The notes below the pieces were generated by a model, which saw only the letters and a list, made by a program, of their open reading frames with translations, did no database searches and was not told where the DNA came from. This document shows, piece after piece, positions 52,436 to 60,748 of a stretch of DNA of 64,000 bases. Position 1 is the first letter of the stretch. Each line of letters opens with the position of its first letter. The position numbers and the translations under genes were made by a program. Source of the stretch: an uncultured Eubacteriales bacterium (lineage in GTDB: Bacteria > Bacillota > Clostridia > Oscillospirales > Acutalibacteraceae); the NCBI GenBank assembly GCA_934486895.1, contig CAKSQZ010000001.1, positions 186,001 through 250,000 of the forward strand, given 5' to 3'.

Positions 52436-52502
52436 CCCCGAAGCGGACGGCGCCCCGCGGTTTAAACAGCCCCCGCTGCCAACAGAAGCGAGGGACATCT
52501 GC
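52436..52502 (-). other. Structured GC-rich leader of putP
   Basis: On the minus strand, CCTCGCT / AGCGGGG (with one wobble) and GCGG / CCGC stems follow one another over about 65 nt, unlike the AT-rich flanks. No known riboswitch class recognised; could instead be a fragment of the dispersed repeat (ACAGCCCCCGCTGCC resembles part of the 56.3-kb repeat). Confidence 0.35.
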
Positions 52503-52507
52503 ATAGA

Positions 52508-52536
52508 ATTATACATTATAACAGGATATTTTGCAA
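52508..52536 (-). promoter_or_regulatory. Promoter of putP
   Basis: Minus strand TTGCAA (52531-52536), 17-bp spacer, TATAAT (52508-52513). It is followed by a leader of about 100 nt. Confidence 0.6.
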
Positions 52537-52634
52537 CCCCGAATTTAAATCGGCTCGATACGCTCCTCAGGGATTCGGCAGAGGATATCTGCACTTGAAT
52601 TTTTCGGCTCCGAGCAGTGTGAGGGAAAAAAATA

Positions 52635-52663
52635 TAGACAAATGAGCGCAAATGTGTTATGAT
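52635..52663 (+). promoter_or_regulatory. Promoter of the phospholipid operon
   Basis: TAGACA (52635-52640), 17-bp spacer, TATGAT (52658-52663). The leader of about 80 nt contains a small stem AGCCT / AGGCT followed by a T-rich stretch. Confidence 0.55.
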
Positions 52664-52752
52664 GTAATAAGATATGCTCCGTGTCGGCAGAAAGCCTGTC
52701 GAGAAAGGCTATAAACCTACGCTTTTTGTTTTTATTTAAGGAGTTTACATAG

Positions 52753-53829
52753 ATGGGTAAAGAAAAGAAAAAAAGTTTTAACCCCAAAAGTCAGATAACG
52801 GGTGTTATTATTCTTATCGCACTGGTCGTTTTCACATTTTTGATAATCAGAGGCAACATCTCGGAAATAAACTGGCAGGGCTTTAAAAGGGCGTTTCATG
52901 ATTTTAATCCGATTTTCGCTATTCCTGCAGGCGTTTGCCTTTTGCTTTATATCGGTCTTGAGGGCAGAGCCATGGCGGCGGTGTCAAAGCCCTTCGGCTT
53001 GAAGCTGAGTCCGATCAAAAGCAGCGTCTACGCTTGCACAGAGCTTTACTTTTCGGGGCTTACCCCGTCGGCGACGGGCGGTCAGCCTGCCGTTGTTTAC
53101 TATATGAACAAGGACGGTTATGCCCCCTATAAAAGCACCGCGATGATGATCATGAACACCACGCACTACACCATAGCGATGGTCGTTCTGGGTATCTTTG
53201 CGCTTGTTGCCTGCCCCGGAATTTTCTTCTCGCCGAAGGAATCGTTCGGCGTGAGCACCGTTTATTTTGTGCCGATGATGATCGTCGGTATCGTGCTTCA
53301 CTCGGCTCTGCTTTTCGGCTGCCTTATGCTGATGTTCTCGCAGAAGCTCGTGAGAAGTATCTGCAGCAGCTTTTTCAAGCTGATGAACCGTATGCACATC
53401 GTAAAGTCCTATGAGGCGAGAATGGAAAAGCTCGATCGCAGTCTCAGCGATTACGCTGTCTGCACTCAGACCTTCCGCTCGCACCCGCTCGCACAGGTGA
53501 AATGCCTTGTTTATAATATTTTGCAGCGAGCGAGCATTTTTGCAATTCCCTATTTCATCTATCTCGGTTTCGGCGGAAACGCCGGCGAGTTCTTAAGCAT
53601 TTTCTGCATACAAATCGTGTCGGCTATAACCGTCAGCACACTTCCGCTTCCCGGAAGCGTTGGAGTTTCGGAGCTTATCTTCATCTCGCTCTATTCAAAC
53701 TTCTATGCGAAAGACATGATCCAGTACGGTATGCTGTTCTCACGCTTTTTCAACTTCTATTTCTGCATGATAATCTGCGCGGCAGTGTCTATCGGCAACC
53801 ATATCAGACTGACACTGCTCAAGCGGTAA
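52753..53829 (+). CDS. Lysylphosphatidylglycerol synthase TM-region (YbhN-like) membrane protein
   Basis: 358 residues, about eight membrane segments, matching the LPG_synthase_TM / UPF0104 family, the membrane half of MprF without its synthetase. Conserved features: LSPIKSSVYACTELYFSGLTPSATGGQP (about 85-112) and LPLPGSVGVSELIFISLYSN (about 297-316). Members are thought to flip or transfer lipids. First gene of an operon with pssA and psd, consistent with a lipid role. RBS AAGGAG. Confidence 0.88.
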   Translation: MGKEKKKSFNPKSQITGVIILIALVVFTFLIIRGNISEINWQGFKRAFHDFNPIFAIPAGVCLLLYIGLEGRAMAAVSKPFGLKLSPIKSSVYACTELYFSGLTPSATGGQPAVVYYMNKDGYAPYKSTAMMIMNTTHYTIAMVVLGIFALVACPGIFFSPKESFGVSTVYFVPMMIVGIVLHSALLFGCLMLMFSQKLVRSICSSFFKLMNRMHIVKSYEARMEKLDRSLSDYAVCTQTFRSHPLAQVKCLVYNILQRASIFAIPYFIYLGFGGNAGEFLSIFCIQIVSAITVSTLPLPGSVGVSELIFISLYSNFYAKDMIQYGMLFSRFFNFYFCMIICAAVSIGNHIRLTLLKR

Positions 53830-53847
53830 GCCTTTGGAGGGATCAAA

Positions 53848-54480
53848 TTGATCGGAGTTTACAATTATACGGTCGTTGCCACACTTGTGAGCGCATTTCT
53901 GGCTATTGTCGGTATTCGCGGCTCGATCGACGGCAACGCTTTCGCGGCTGTTCTTTGCCTTATGCTCAGCGGCCTGCTTGATACTTTTGACGGTCTTATC
54001 GCTTCGACGAAAAAAGACCGCACGCCTTACCAGAAGAAGTACGGTATTCAGCTCGATTCGCTGTGCGATGTTATCGCGTTCGGCGTGCTTCCGTGCTTTG
54101 TGGGCGTTGCCTGCGGAATGGAGAGCCTTTGGTATCTTCCGATATTCGCGGTCTATATGATCGGCGCGGTATCGCGGCTTGCTCATTTCAATGTTATCGA
54201 GGGCGAGCGCCGCAATACCACCGATGAACGCCTCAAGTTCTACACAGGTCTGCCTGTCACAACAAGCGCGATAATCTTTCCCGTTGCCTGCCTTTTCAAG
54301 TATCTTTTCGGCGGCACATTCCAGTTTTTCTATGCCGTTATCATGACGCTGACCGCAGTTTTGTTCGTCACAAAAATCAAGATCAAAAAGCCGACTTTCA
54401 AGGCGATACTCGGCATTGTTTTTGCCTGCGTTATTGTGTTTATCCTGCACATAGTGCTTCGCGTCTGCTATGGCTACTGA
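53848..54480 (+). CDS. pssA: CDP-diacylglycerol-serine O-phosphatidyltransferase
   Basis: Makes phosphatidylserine from CDP-diacylglycerol and serine. 210 residues, membrane enzyme. The CDP-alcohol phosphatidyltransferase motif is present: DTFDGLIAS...YGIQLDSLCD (about 45-71), giving DGxxA...GxxxDxxxD. TTG start at 53848-53850, seven bases after GGAGG. Overlaps psd by 11 bases. Confidence 0.92.
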   Translation: MIGVYNYTVVATLVSAFLAIVGIRGSIDGNAFAAVLCLMLSGLLDTFDGLIASTKKDRTPYQKKYGIQLDSLCDVIAFGVLPCFVGVACGMESLWYLPIFAVYMIGAVSRLAHFNVIEGERRNTTDERLKFYTGLPVTTSAIIFPVACLFKYLFGGTFQFFYAVIMTLTAVLFVTKIKIKKPTFKAILGIVFACVIVFILHIVLRVCYGY

Positions 54481-55318
54481 TAACAGTTCCGGCGCTCTTC
54501 GGTTTTTATACCGCTCGGTTTTAGGCAGGGCTGTGCTTCGCCTGCTCACCCAAAGATGGGTGTCGAAAACGGTCGGCGCGTTTATGTCGTCGCCGCTGTC
54601 GCGCCCGATGATAAACGGTTTTATCCGCAAAAACGGCATTGATATGTCGCAGTTTGAACAGCGCCGCTTCAAAAGCTACAATGATTTTTTCACGCGCCGT
54701 CTGGCGGACGGCGCACGCAATATAGATCTCGCGCCGAAGTCGCTTATCAGTCCGTGCGACTCAAGGCTCACGGTGTATGAGATAAACGAAAAGTCCCGCT
54801 TTTTCATCAAAGGCAGGGATTATTCGGTGTCGGAGCTTCTTTGCGATGACGATACCGCGCGGCTTTTTTCGGGCGGGCAATGCCTTGTGTTTCGCCTTTG
54901 TGTGGACGATTATCACCGCTATTGCAGGTTCGACGGCGGTTCACCGATCAAAAGCCGCAAAATAAAGGGGAGACTTCATACCGTTCAGCCGATCGCGCTT
55001 GAGCGGTTTAATTTCTATCATGAGAACAGCCGTGAATGGGAGCTTGCAAAGACCGACAATTTCGGGTTTGCCATCTATTGTGAGGTCGGTGCGCTCATGG
55101 TCGGCAGAATAGTCAATCACAGTGTGTCGTCTTTTCATCGCGGCGATGAAAAGGGATATTTTGAGTTCGGCGGTTCAACAGTCGTTTTGCTCTTGCAAAA
55201 AGGCAAGGCGCAGATAGACGATGAGATATTGAAAAATTCGGCGGAAAACCGTGAGACAAAGGTGTTGCTCGGGCAGCGTATCGGTCGGGCAGTCACCGGG
55301 CAAAGCGAGGAAAAATAA
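54470..55318 (+). CDS. psd: Phosphatidylserine decarboxylase
   Basis: Converts phosphatidylserine to phosphatidylethanolamine. 282 residues with DDYHRYCRFDGG (about 144-155), the catalytic His in NHSVSSFHRGDEKGYFEFGGST, and the self-cleavage motif GGST (about 236-239), where the Ser becomes the pyruvoyl group. Translationally overlapped with pssA. Confidence 0.93.
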   Translation: MATDNSSGALRFLYRSVLGRAVLRLLTQRWVSKTVGAFMSSPLSRPMINGFIRKNGIDMSQFEQRRFKSYNDFFTRRLADGARNIDLAPKSLISPCDSRLTVYEINEKSRFFIKGRDYSVSELLCDDDTARLFSGGQCLVFRLCVDDYHRYCRFDGGSPIKSRKIKGRLHTVQPIALERFNFYHENSREWELAKTDNFGFAIYCEVGALMVGRIVNHSVSSFHRGDEKGYFEFGGSTVVLLLQKGKAQIDDEILKNSAENRETKVLLGQRIGRAVTGQSEEK

Positions 55319-55319
55319 A

Positions 55320-56252
55320 ATGAGCGATATTAAAAAAGGCAGAATATTAGCGGCGGTTTTCGCTGCTTTCATGGCGGCTGTTATAGTTGCGTTCGGCGTT
55401 GTGATCTATAATTCTCCCGCCCGTATCAGTGCGACTACCGCGGGAAACTACACCGCGAATTTAATGAACGGCGGCTATCTTTTGGACGATGGGAATTATA
55501 TTTATTACAGTATTCCCGGCAAAGCGGGAGCGTACACCGTTCGGTCGGACGGCAGTGACAACGAGCGTTTTTGCGACTCGAAGGTCGGCTTTTTGCAGAC
55601 CGATTCGGGCAGCTATTTTTACACCGACGGCGATAAGCTGATGCTCGCCTCGGCGTTCGGTCAGAATAAGACAACTTTGCTTGAATACGCGAAACAGCCG
55701 TATGTTGTCGGCGAGCGCGTTTATTATATCGATGAGGACGGATATATCTGCAAGTTTTTGTCGTGGAGCGGCGAAAAACGCAGAACCGATATTAAGCCCC
55801 GAGGGCAGATGGCGGTGTATGCAGGCAGGATATATTATATTGCCGACGGCGGAAGTGTCCGCCGCTGTGCGCTTGACGGCAGTGAGGATAAGGCACTCGA
55901 GGGCGTTTTTGCAGAAAAGTTCTCGATCGACGGTAAGTATCTCTACACGCTGTATAACGGCAAGGTAAACTCCGTCGGGCTGTCGGGCGATAAGGTGTCG
56001 GTCTACACTCTGTGCGAGGCGGACGATTTTGTTATCAACCGGGGATACATTATGTATAACAAAGGCGGAAAGTGTATGCTCGCCGAGATAAACCGCATTA
56101 TCGCGGAGGACGGTTATAAGCCGGCTGAGGTCATGCCGTCGCCTGCGAAGTGTTTGCAGATAGGCGACAGTTGTTTTTATATCTACACCGAAACAGGTAT
56201 CACAAAGCTGCCGTTTGACACCGGCAAACCCGAACCCTTCCTCACCTTCTAG
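55320..56252 (+). CDS. Membrane-anchored beta-propeller-like protein (DUF5050-type)
   Basis: 310 residues: N-terminal membrane anchor (about 9-29, ILAAVFAAFMAAVIVAFGV), then repeated strands with the pattern YIYYSIPGKAGAYTVRSDGS, YYIDEDGYICKF, RIYYIADGGSVRRCALDGS, as in DUF5050 six-bladed propellers. Predicted extracytoplasmic; function unknown. The ATG overlaps the base after the psd stop (one base gap), RBS GCGAGG, so it belongs to the lipid operon. Confidence 0.75.
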   Translation: MSDIKKGRILAAVFAAFMAAVIVAFGVVIYNSPARISATTAGNYTANLMNGGYLLDDGNYIYYSIPGKAGAYTVRSDGSDNERFCDSKVGFLQTDSGSYFYTDGDKLMLASAFGQNKTTLLEYAKQPYVVGERVYYIDEDGYICKFLSWSGEKRRTDIKPRGQMAVYAGRIYYIADGGSVRRCALDGSEDKALEGVFAEKFSIDGKYLYTLYNGKVNSVGLSGDKVSVYTLCEADDFVINRGYIMYNKGGKCMLAEINRIIAEDGYKPAEVMPSPAKCLQIGDSCFYIYTETGITKLPFDTGKPEPFLTF

Positions 56253-56460
56253 CAGCGAAGCTGCTTTGCACGCTTGACCGACAGTCGGGCAATAAAGACA
56301 GCCCCTCGCACAAACTAATTTCGGCACGCCCACCGTAGCAACGGGCAGCAGAGCTGCTTTGCACGCTTGACCGACGGTCGGGCAATAAAGACAGCCCCCC
56401 GCACAAACCAATTGCGGCACGCCTACCGTGGCAACGGGCAGCGAAGCTGCTTTGCCGTTG
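56251..56460. repeat. 93-bp tandem repeat, second copy (inverse orientation)
   Basis: CTGCTTTGC blocks at 56261, 56354 and 56447 mark a 93-bp period. The units are the reverse complement of those at 40952-41210 (shared CCGTTGCYACGGYGGGC and GCAAGCGTGCAAAGCAGC-type blocks with differences). It begins at the stop of the propeller gene. Confidence 0.75.
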
Positions 56461-56546
56461 GAAGCTGTCATCTTATCTGACTTTTTATGCTCGACCGTTA
56501 GCATGGTTGTTATGCCGCTTCAAGCTGTCATCTTAATTAACCTTAA

Positions 56547-56587
56547 ATACCCGACAAGAAGTTCGCTTCTTGTCGGGTATTTTTTTT
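56547..56587. terminator. Hairpin terminator between propeller gene and trpB
   Basis: AATACCCGACAAGAAG / CTTCTTGTCGGGTATT perfect stem with a short TTCG loop, T8 on the plus strand. Core matches the hairpin at 33733. Confidence 0.85.
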
Positions 56588-56627
56588 ATATCACCGTATA
56601 AACTTCCGCCGCTTTTCCGGCGCAGAC

Positions 56628-58004
56628 TTAAGCGTCGACCTTGGGCAGACTCTCAAAATATTTCTCAAGCTCTGCGTCGGTCGGGATATAATCGGTCATT
56701 TTACCGTCGTGGAACTTCTCGTATGCGACCATGTCAAAATAGCCTGTGCCTGTAAGACCGAAGAGAATAGTCTTTTCCTCGCCTGTTTCCTTGCACTTGA
56801 GCGCTTCGTCGATAGCCGCCTTGATAGCATGACTGCTCTCGGGCGCAGGGAGAATACCCTCAACACGCGCGAACTGTTCAGCCGCCTCGAAAACCTCGGT
56901 CTGCTTGACCGAGACAGCGTCCATAAGGCCGTCATCGTAAAGCTGAGACAAAACAGAGCTCATGCCGTGATATCTGAGTCCGCCTGCGTGGTTCGGTGCG
57001 GGAATAAATCCGCTGCCGAGAGTGTACATTTTAGCAAGCGGGCAAACCATGCCCGTGTCGCAGAAATCATAAGCGTATTTGCCGCGCGTCAGGCTCGGGC
57101 AGCTTGCCGGCTCAACCGCGATAAACTTATAATCCGCTTCGCCCCTGAGCTTTTCGCCCATAAACGGAGCGATAAGTCCGCCGAGATTAGAACCGCCGCC
57201 CGCACAGCCGATGATAACATCGGGCTTGATTCCGTACTTATCCATAGCGGTCTTGGTCTCAAGTCCGATAACCGACTGATGAAGCAGAACCTGCGCGAGC
57301 ACACTGCCGAGAACATATCTGTAACCCTCGTGTGTGACGGCAGCCTCAACAGCCTCCGAAATAGCACAGCCGAGACTGCCCGTTGTGCCGGGATGCTCAG
57401 CCAGGATCTTTCTGCCGACTTCGGTCGTGTCGGACGGAGAAGGAGTCACATTCGCGCCGTAGGTACGCATGACCTCTCTGCGGAACGGCTTTTGCTCATA
57501 GGAGACTTTGACCATATAAACTTTGCAGTCGAGATCAAGATACGAACAAGCCATTGAAAGAGCGGTGCCCCACTGCCCTGCGCCTGTTTCGGTCGTGACA
57601 CCTTTAAGACCCTGATTTTTTGCATAGTATGCCTGAGCGATAGCGGAATTTAATTTGTGGCTTCCGCTTGTGTTGTTGCCCTCAAACTTATAATAGATCT
57701 TTGCAGGCGTGCCGAGCTTTTTCTCAAGGCAATACGCCCTGACAAGCGGCGACGGACGGTACATCTTATAGAAATCGCGGATCTCCTGCGGTATCTCAAT
57801 GTAGGGTGTGGTGTCGTCCAGTTCCTGCTGTGCGAGTTCGCGGCAGAAAACGCCCGAGAGCTCGTCGAGAGTCATCGGCTTGTGTGTTGCGGGATTGAGC
57901 AGCGGCGCCGGCTTGTTTTTCATGTCGGCACGCAGATTGTACCATGCTTTGGGCATCTCGCTCTCTTCGAGATAGATCTTGTAGGGGATTTTGTTTTCGT
58001 TCAT
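56628..58004 (-). CDS. trpB: TrpB-like pyridoxal-phosphate enzyme (tryptophan synthase beta, TrpB2 type)
   Basis: 458 residues, longer than TrpB1 (about 400) and typical of the TrpB2/TIGR01415 group. PLP-lysine in GSHKLNSAIAQAYYAK (about 116-131), phosphate loop GCAGGGSNLGGL and the block ETGAGQWGTALSMAC. Forms tryptophan from indole and serine. No trpA or other trp gene is adjacent. ATG at 58002-58004, nine bases after AAGGAG. Preceded by a Trp T-box. Confidence 0.9.
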   Translation of the reverse strand: MNENKIPYKIYLEESEMPKAWYNLRADMKNKPAPLLNPATHKPMTLDELSGVFCRELAQQELDDTTPYIEIPQEIRDFYKMYRPSPLVRAYCLEKKLGTPAKIYYKFEGNNTSGSHKLNSAIAQAYYAKNQGLKGVTTETGAGQWGTALSMACSYLDLDCKVYMVKVSYEQKPFRREVMRTYGANVTPSPSDTTEVGRKILAEHPGTTGSLGCAISEAVEAAVTHEGYRYVLGSVLAQVLLHQSVIGLETKTAMDKYGIKPDVIIGCAGGGSNLGGLIAPFMGEKLRGEADYKFIAVEPASCPSLTRGKYAYDFCDTGMVCPLAKMYTLGSGFIPAPNHAGGLRYHGMSSVLSQLYDDGLMDAVSVKQTEVFEAAEQFARVEGILPAPESSHAIKAAIDEALKCKETGEEKTILFGLTGTGYFDMVAYEKFHDGKMTDYIPTDAELEKYFESLPKVDA

Positions 58005-58038
58005 AAGTTGTGATCTCCTTTCGGGAATTTTTGATAAA

Positions 58039-58338
58039 TAAAAAAACAGCCCTATCCCATGCAATCAAGGGACAAAAGCTGTGAAAACTTCTGCGGTGCC
58101 ACCCTGTTTCGCGGCAATTAACTGCCGCGCACTCGTCAACGCTCCATCAAGCGTCTGCCAATTATACGGTAGGCTGCCGTCGCCCCTACTGAGCGGAATC
58201 CGCTGTTCGGTTTGCCCTTACAAGTCCATTCACCGCCGTGTTTGCCTCGGCATTCTCACTGTCTGCCGCTCACTTTACACAACCTTCGGCTGCTACTACT
58301 CTTGCTCATCGGTTTGAGGCTGTATTTTATTTGCCTTA
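58039..58338 (-). promoter_or_regulatory. T-box riboswitch, tryptophan specifier
   Basis: On the minus strand the leader carries the stem I motif GATGAGCAAGAGTAGTA, a specifier region GTGAATGGACTT with UGG (Trp; 58226-58228) followed by A, and the T-box AGGGTGGCACCGCAG (about 58093-58107). A terminator follows, ACAGC...GCTGT plus T7 (58039-58085). Uncharged tRNA-Trp would favour antitermination and raise trpB expression. Confidence 0.92.
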
Positions 58339-58344
58339 ATTCTA

Positions 58345-58373
58345 TCACCAAGATATGATTTTGTCAATAACTT
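58345..58373 (-). promoter_or_regulatory. Promoter of the T-box/trpB transcript
   Basis: Minus strand TTGACA, 17-bp spacer, TAGAAT, at about 58342-58370 (ATTCTA on plus near 58340-58345, TGTCAA near 58363-58368). Confidence 0.65.
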
Positions 58374-58433
58374 TTTTTAAATTTGTTTACTGTTGCTTTA
58401 AATCGCTAAATTAAGCGGCTCATTTTATACAAT

Positions 58434-58496
58434 CTGCCGCCGAAGCGGTTGCCATACCGCACAAACCCGTTGCGTTATAGCAACCGTGCCGGCGGC
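58434..58496 (-). terminator. Long imperfect hairpin after nadA
   Basis: GCCGCCG / CGGCGGC and GGTTGC / GCAACC arms enclose about 30 nt. Located directly after the nadA stop; no T tract follows, so it may act as an mRNA 3' structure rather than a classical terminator. Shares CGCACAAACC and GCAACC parts with the 56.4-kb repeat. Confidence 0.4.
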
Positions 58497-59410
58497 TAGC
58501 CGAGTTCTATCATTTTGTCGATACAGACGCGGGCTTTTTTCATCGTGTCCTCATCGAGCTCGATGACCTCGCCGCCCGTGCCCGAAACGGCATTGTAAAC
58601 ATCAACAAGCGTCGTAGACTTCATGTTCGGGCAGATAAGATCCTTGGAAAGCGGATAAAAGCTCTTGTTCGGGCACTCATAAGCCAAATGCTCGGCAATG
58701 CTGATCTCCGTGCCGATAATAAATTCCTCGGCTTCGTCCTTCATCGCCTGCTGCATTATAGCCGAAGTCGAACCGACAAAATCCGCCTTTTCGACCACCT
58801 CCGGCACACACTCGGGATGAACGAGCAGCTTGGCGTTCGGGTGCAGCTTTTTGGCTGTTTCAACATCATGAGCAGACACTCTCGCATGGATCGGGCATCC
58901 TCCGCTGAGCAGCTTAAAATTCTTGTTCGGCACCTGTTTTCTCACATAATCGCCGAGGTTGCAGTCGGGAATAAACAAAATATTTTCATCCGGCAGAGCC
59001 GACACGATCTTCACCGCAGACGACGATGTAACGCAAACATCGCAAACAGTCTTTAAATCGGTCGTTGTGTTGATATAAGCAACAACGGTATAATCGGGAT
59101 AACGCTCTTTTATTCCGCTGATAAGCTCTTTGTCCATCTGTTCCGCCATCGGGCAGCCTGCGATCGGATTGCTGAGAAGCACTGTCTTTTCAGGCGACAG
59201 CAGCTTGACTGTTTCCGCCATAAATCTCACGCCGCACATAAGCACCGTCTTATTCGGGACATTCTGCGCCTTGACCGAAAGCGCAAACGAATCGCCTGTG
59301 AAATCGGCGATCTCGGTTATTTCGCGCGCCTGATAGCTGTGCGCCAGAATACAAATATCTTTTTCCTGTTTCAGCTTTATAATTTCTTTCTGAAGCTCTG
59401 CAACATTCAT
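58496..59410 (-). CDS. nadA: Quinolinate synthase
   Basis: De novo NAD synthesis: iminoaspartate plus dihydroxyacetone phosphate to quinolinate, using a 4Fe-4S cluster. 304 residues; the three cluster cysteines lie in VLMCGVRFMAET, LVHPECVPEVV and LICPNMKSTTL. Also ILAHSYQAREI near the N-terminus. ATG at 59408-59410 follows AAAGGG; a TTG six bases earlier is less likely. nadB and nadC are not in the window. Confidence 0.95.
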   Translation of the reverse strand: MNVAELQKEIIKLKQEKDICILAHSYQAREITEIADFTGDSFALSVKAQNVPNKTVLMCGVRFMAETVKLLSPEKTVLLSNPIAGCPMAEQMDKELISGIKERYPDYTVVAYINTTTDLKTVCDVCVTSSSAVKIVSALPDENILFIPDCNLGDYVRKQVPNKNFKLLSGGCPIHARVSAHDVETAKKLHPNAKLLVHPECVPEVVEKADFVGSTSAIMQQAMKDEAEEFIIGTEISIAEHLAYECPNKSFYPLSKDLICPNMKSTTLVDVYNAVSGTGGEVIELDEDTMKKARVCIDKMIELG

Positions 59411-59512
59411 TTTCAAGACCCTTTCGCAAGTGGTTTTAGAAGTTTATACGTCCATTTTAGCATATTTCGCAATGAAAGTACAGCCTTTTTCCTCTTAATT
59501 CGGTATAATTTA

Positions 59513-59549
59513 AAAGCGACCGCCGAAAAACTCGGCAGCCGCTTAAAAG
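59513..59549 (-). terminator. Terminator of cysK
   Basis: AAGCGGCTGCCGAG / CGGCGGTCGCTT imperfect stem with T-rich loop, then TTTTAAATTAT on the minus strand. Confidence 0.65.
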
Positions 59550-59559
59550 GGAAACTGTA

Positions 59560-60492
59560 TCAGCCCTCAAAAAGGGGAGTTGAAAGGTATCTGTCGCCTG
59601 TGTCGGGGAGCAATACAACAATGGTCTTGCCCTCGTTTTCGGGGCGTTTTGCAAGCTCGATCGCGGCATAGACTGCGGCACCCGAAGAAATTCCGACAAG
59701 CACACCCTCGTTTTTACCGATCTGTCTGCCGTATTCAAAAGCGTCCTCATTCGAGACAGTGATAACCTCATCGTAAACCGAAGTGTCGAGAGTGTCCGGC
59801 ACAAAGCCAGCTCCGATACCCTGGATCTTATGAGCGCCTGCAACGCCTTTTGAGAGAACAGGCGATGTCTCAGGCTCGACCGCAACGACTTTAACGCTCG
59901 GCTTTTTACTCTTGAGATACTTGCCGACACCCGAAACCGTGCCGCCTGTGCCGACGCCCGCAACAAAAACATCGACTTCGCCGTCGGTATCCTCGTAGAT
60001 CTCAGGGCCTGTTGTTTCAATGTGTGCCTGCGGATTGGAGGGGTTGACGAACTGACCGGGAATAAAGCTGTTCGGAGTCTGCTCGTGCAGCTCGTTTGCC
60101 TTTGCAATAGCACCCTTCATGCCCTTTGCGCCGTCGGTCAGAACAAGCTCTGCACCGTAAGCTTTCATGAGCTTTCTGCGCTCGATGCTCATCGTTTCGG
60201 GCATTACAATGATTATCTTATATCCTCTTGCCGCCGCGATAGCCGCAAGGCCGATACCTGTGTTGCCCGAGGTCGGCTCTATGATCACCGAGCCCTCTTT
60301 CAGCTTGCCTGCCGCTTCGGCGTCGTCGATCATTTTCTTTGCGATCCTGTCTTTAACCGAGCCTGCCGGATTGAAATACTCAAGTTTCGCTACAACTTTT
60401 GCTTTAAGATCGTATTTGCGCTCGAGCTTTGTAAGCTCCAAAAGCGGAGTTTTTCCGATAAGCTGATCTGCCGATGTATATACCTTTGCCAT
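59560..60492 (-). CDS. cysK: Cysteine synthase A (O-acetylserine sulfhydrylase)
   Basis: PLP enzyme making cysteine from O-acetylserine and sulfide. 310 residues: PLP-lysine in NPAGSVKDRIAKKM (about 41-54), SGNTGIGLAAIAA (about 72-84), phosphate loop GTGGTVSGVG (about 178-187). RBS AGAGGTAA. Monocistronic. Confidence 0.96.
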   Translation of the reverse strand: MAKVYTSADQLIGKTPLLELTKLERKYDLKAKVVAKLEYFNPAGSVKDRIAKKMIDDAEAAGKLKEGSVIIEPTSGNTGIGLAAIAAARGYKIIIVMPETMSIERRKLMKAYGAELVLTDGAKGMKGAIAKANELHEQTPNSFIPGQFVNPSNPQAHIETTGPEIYEDTDGEVDVFVAGVGTGGTVSGVGKYLKSKKPSVKVVAVEPETSPVLSKGVAGAHKIQGIGAGFVPDTLDTSVYDEVITVSNEDAFEYGRQIGKNEGVLVGISSGAAVYAAIELAKRPENEGKTIVVLLPDTGDRYLSTPLFEG

Positions 60493-60548
60493 AACTATTA
60501 CCTCTTTCGATTTTGTTTTAATCCTATCTTTCCTGTAGGTTTGTATGT

Positions 60549-60577
60549 ATATTACACCCGTTTAACTCATTTGTCAA
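60549..60577 (-). promoter_or_regulatory. Promoter of cysK
   Basis: Minus strand TTGACA (60572-60577), 17-bp spacer, TAATAT (60549-60554). Confidence 0.65.
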
Positions 60578-60666
60578 GTGTTTTTTGAAAATTTTTTAAA
60601 AATTTTTTCTACTAAAAACAACCCGCTTCTTTACTCTGTTGTGCATAACAGAAGCAGCATCGGACG

Positions 60667-60706
60667 AAAAAGCCCGACAAGCAGCAACTGCTTATCGGGC
60701 TTTTTT
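60667..60706 (-). terminator. Terminator of nadE
   Basis: AAAAAGCCCGA(C/T)AAGCAG / CTGCTTATCGGGCTTTTT stem with CAA loop; A and T tracts on both sides, so active in either direction. Confidence 0.8.
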
Positions 60707-60748
60707 CTGTTCAACCGCAAAACTAAGTACGGCATACCGGCTGGGCAT

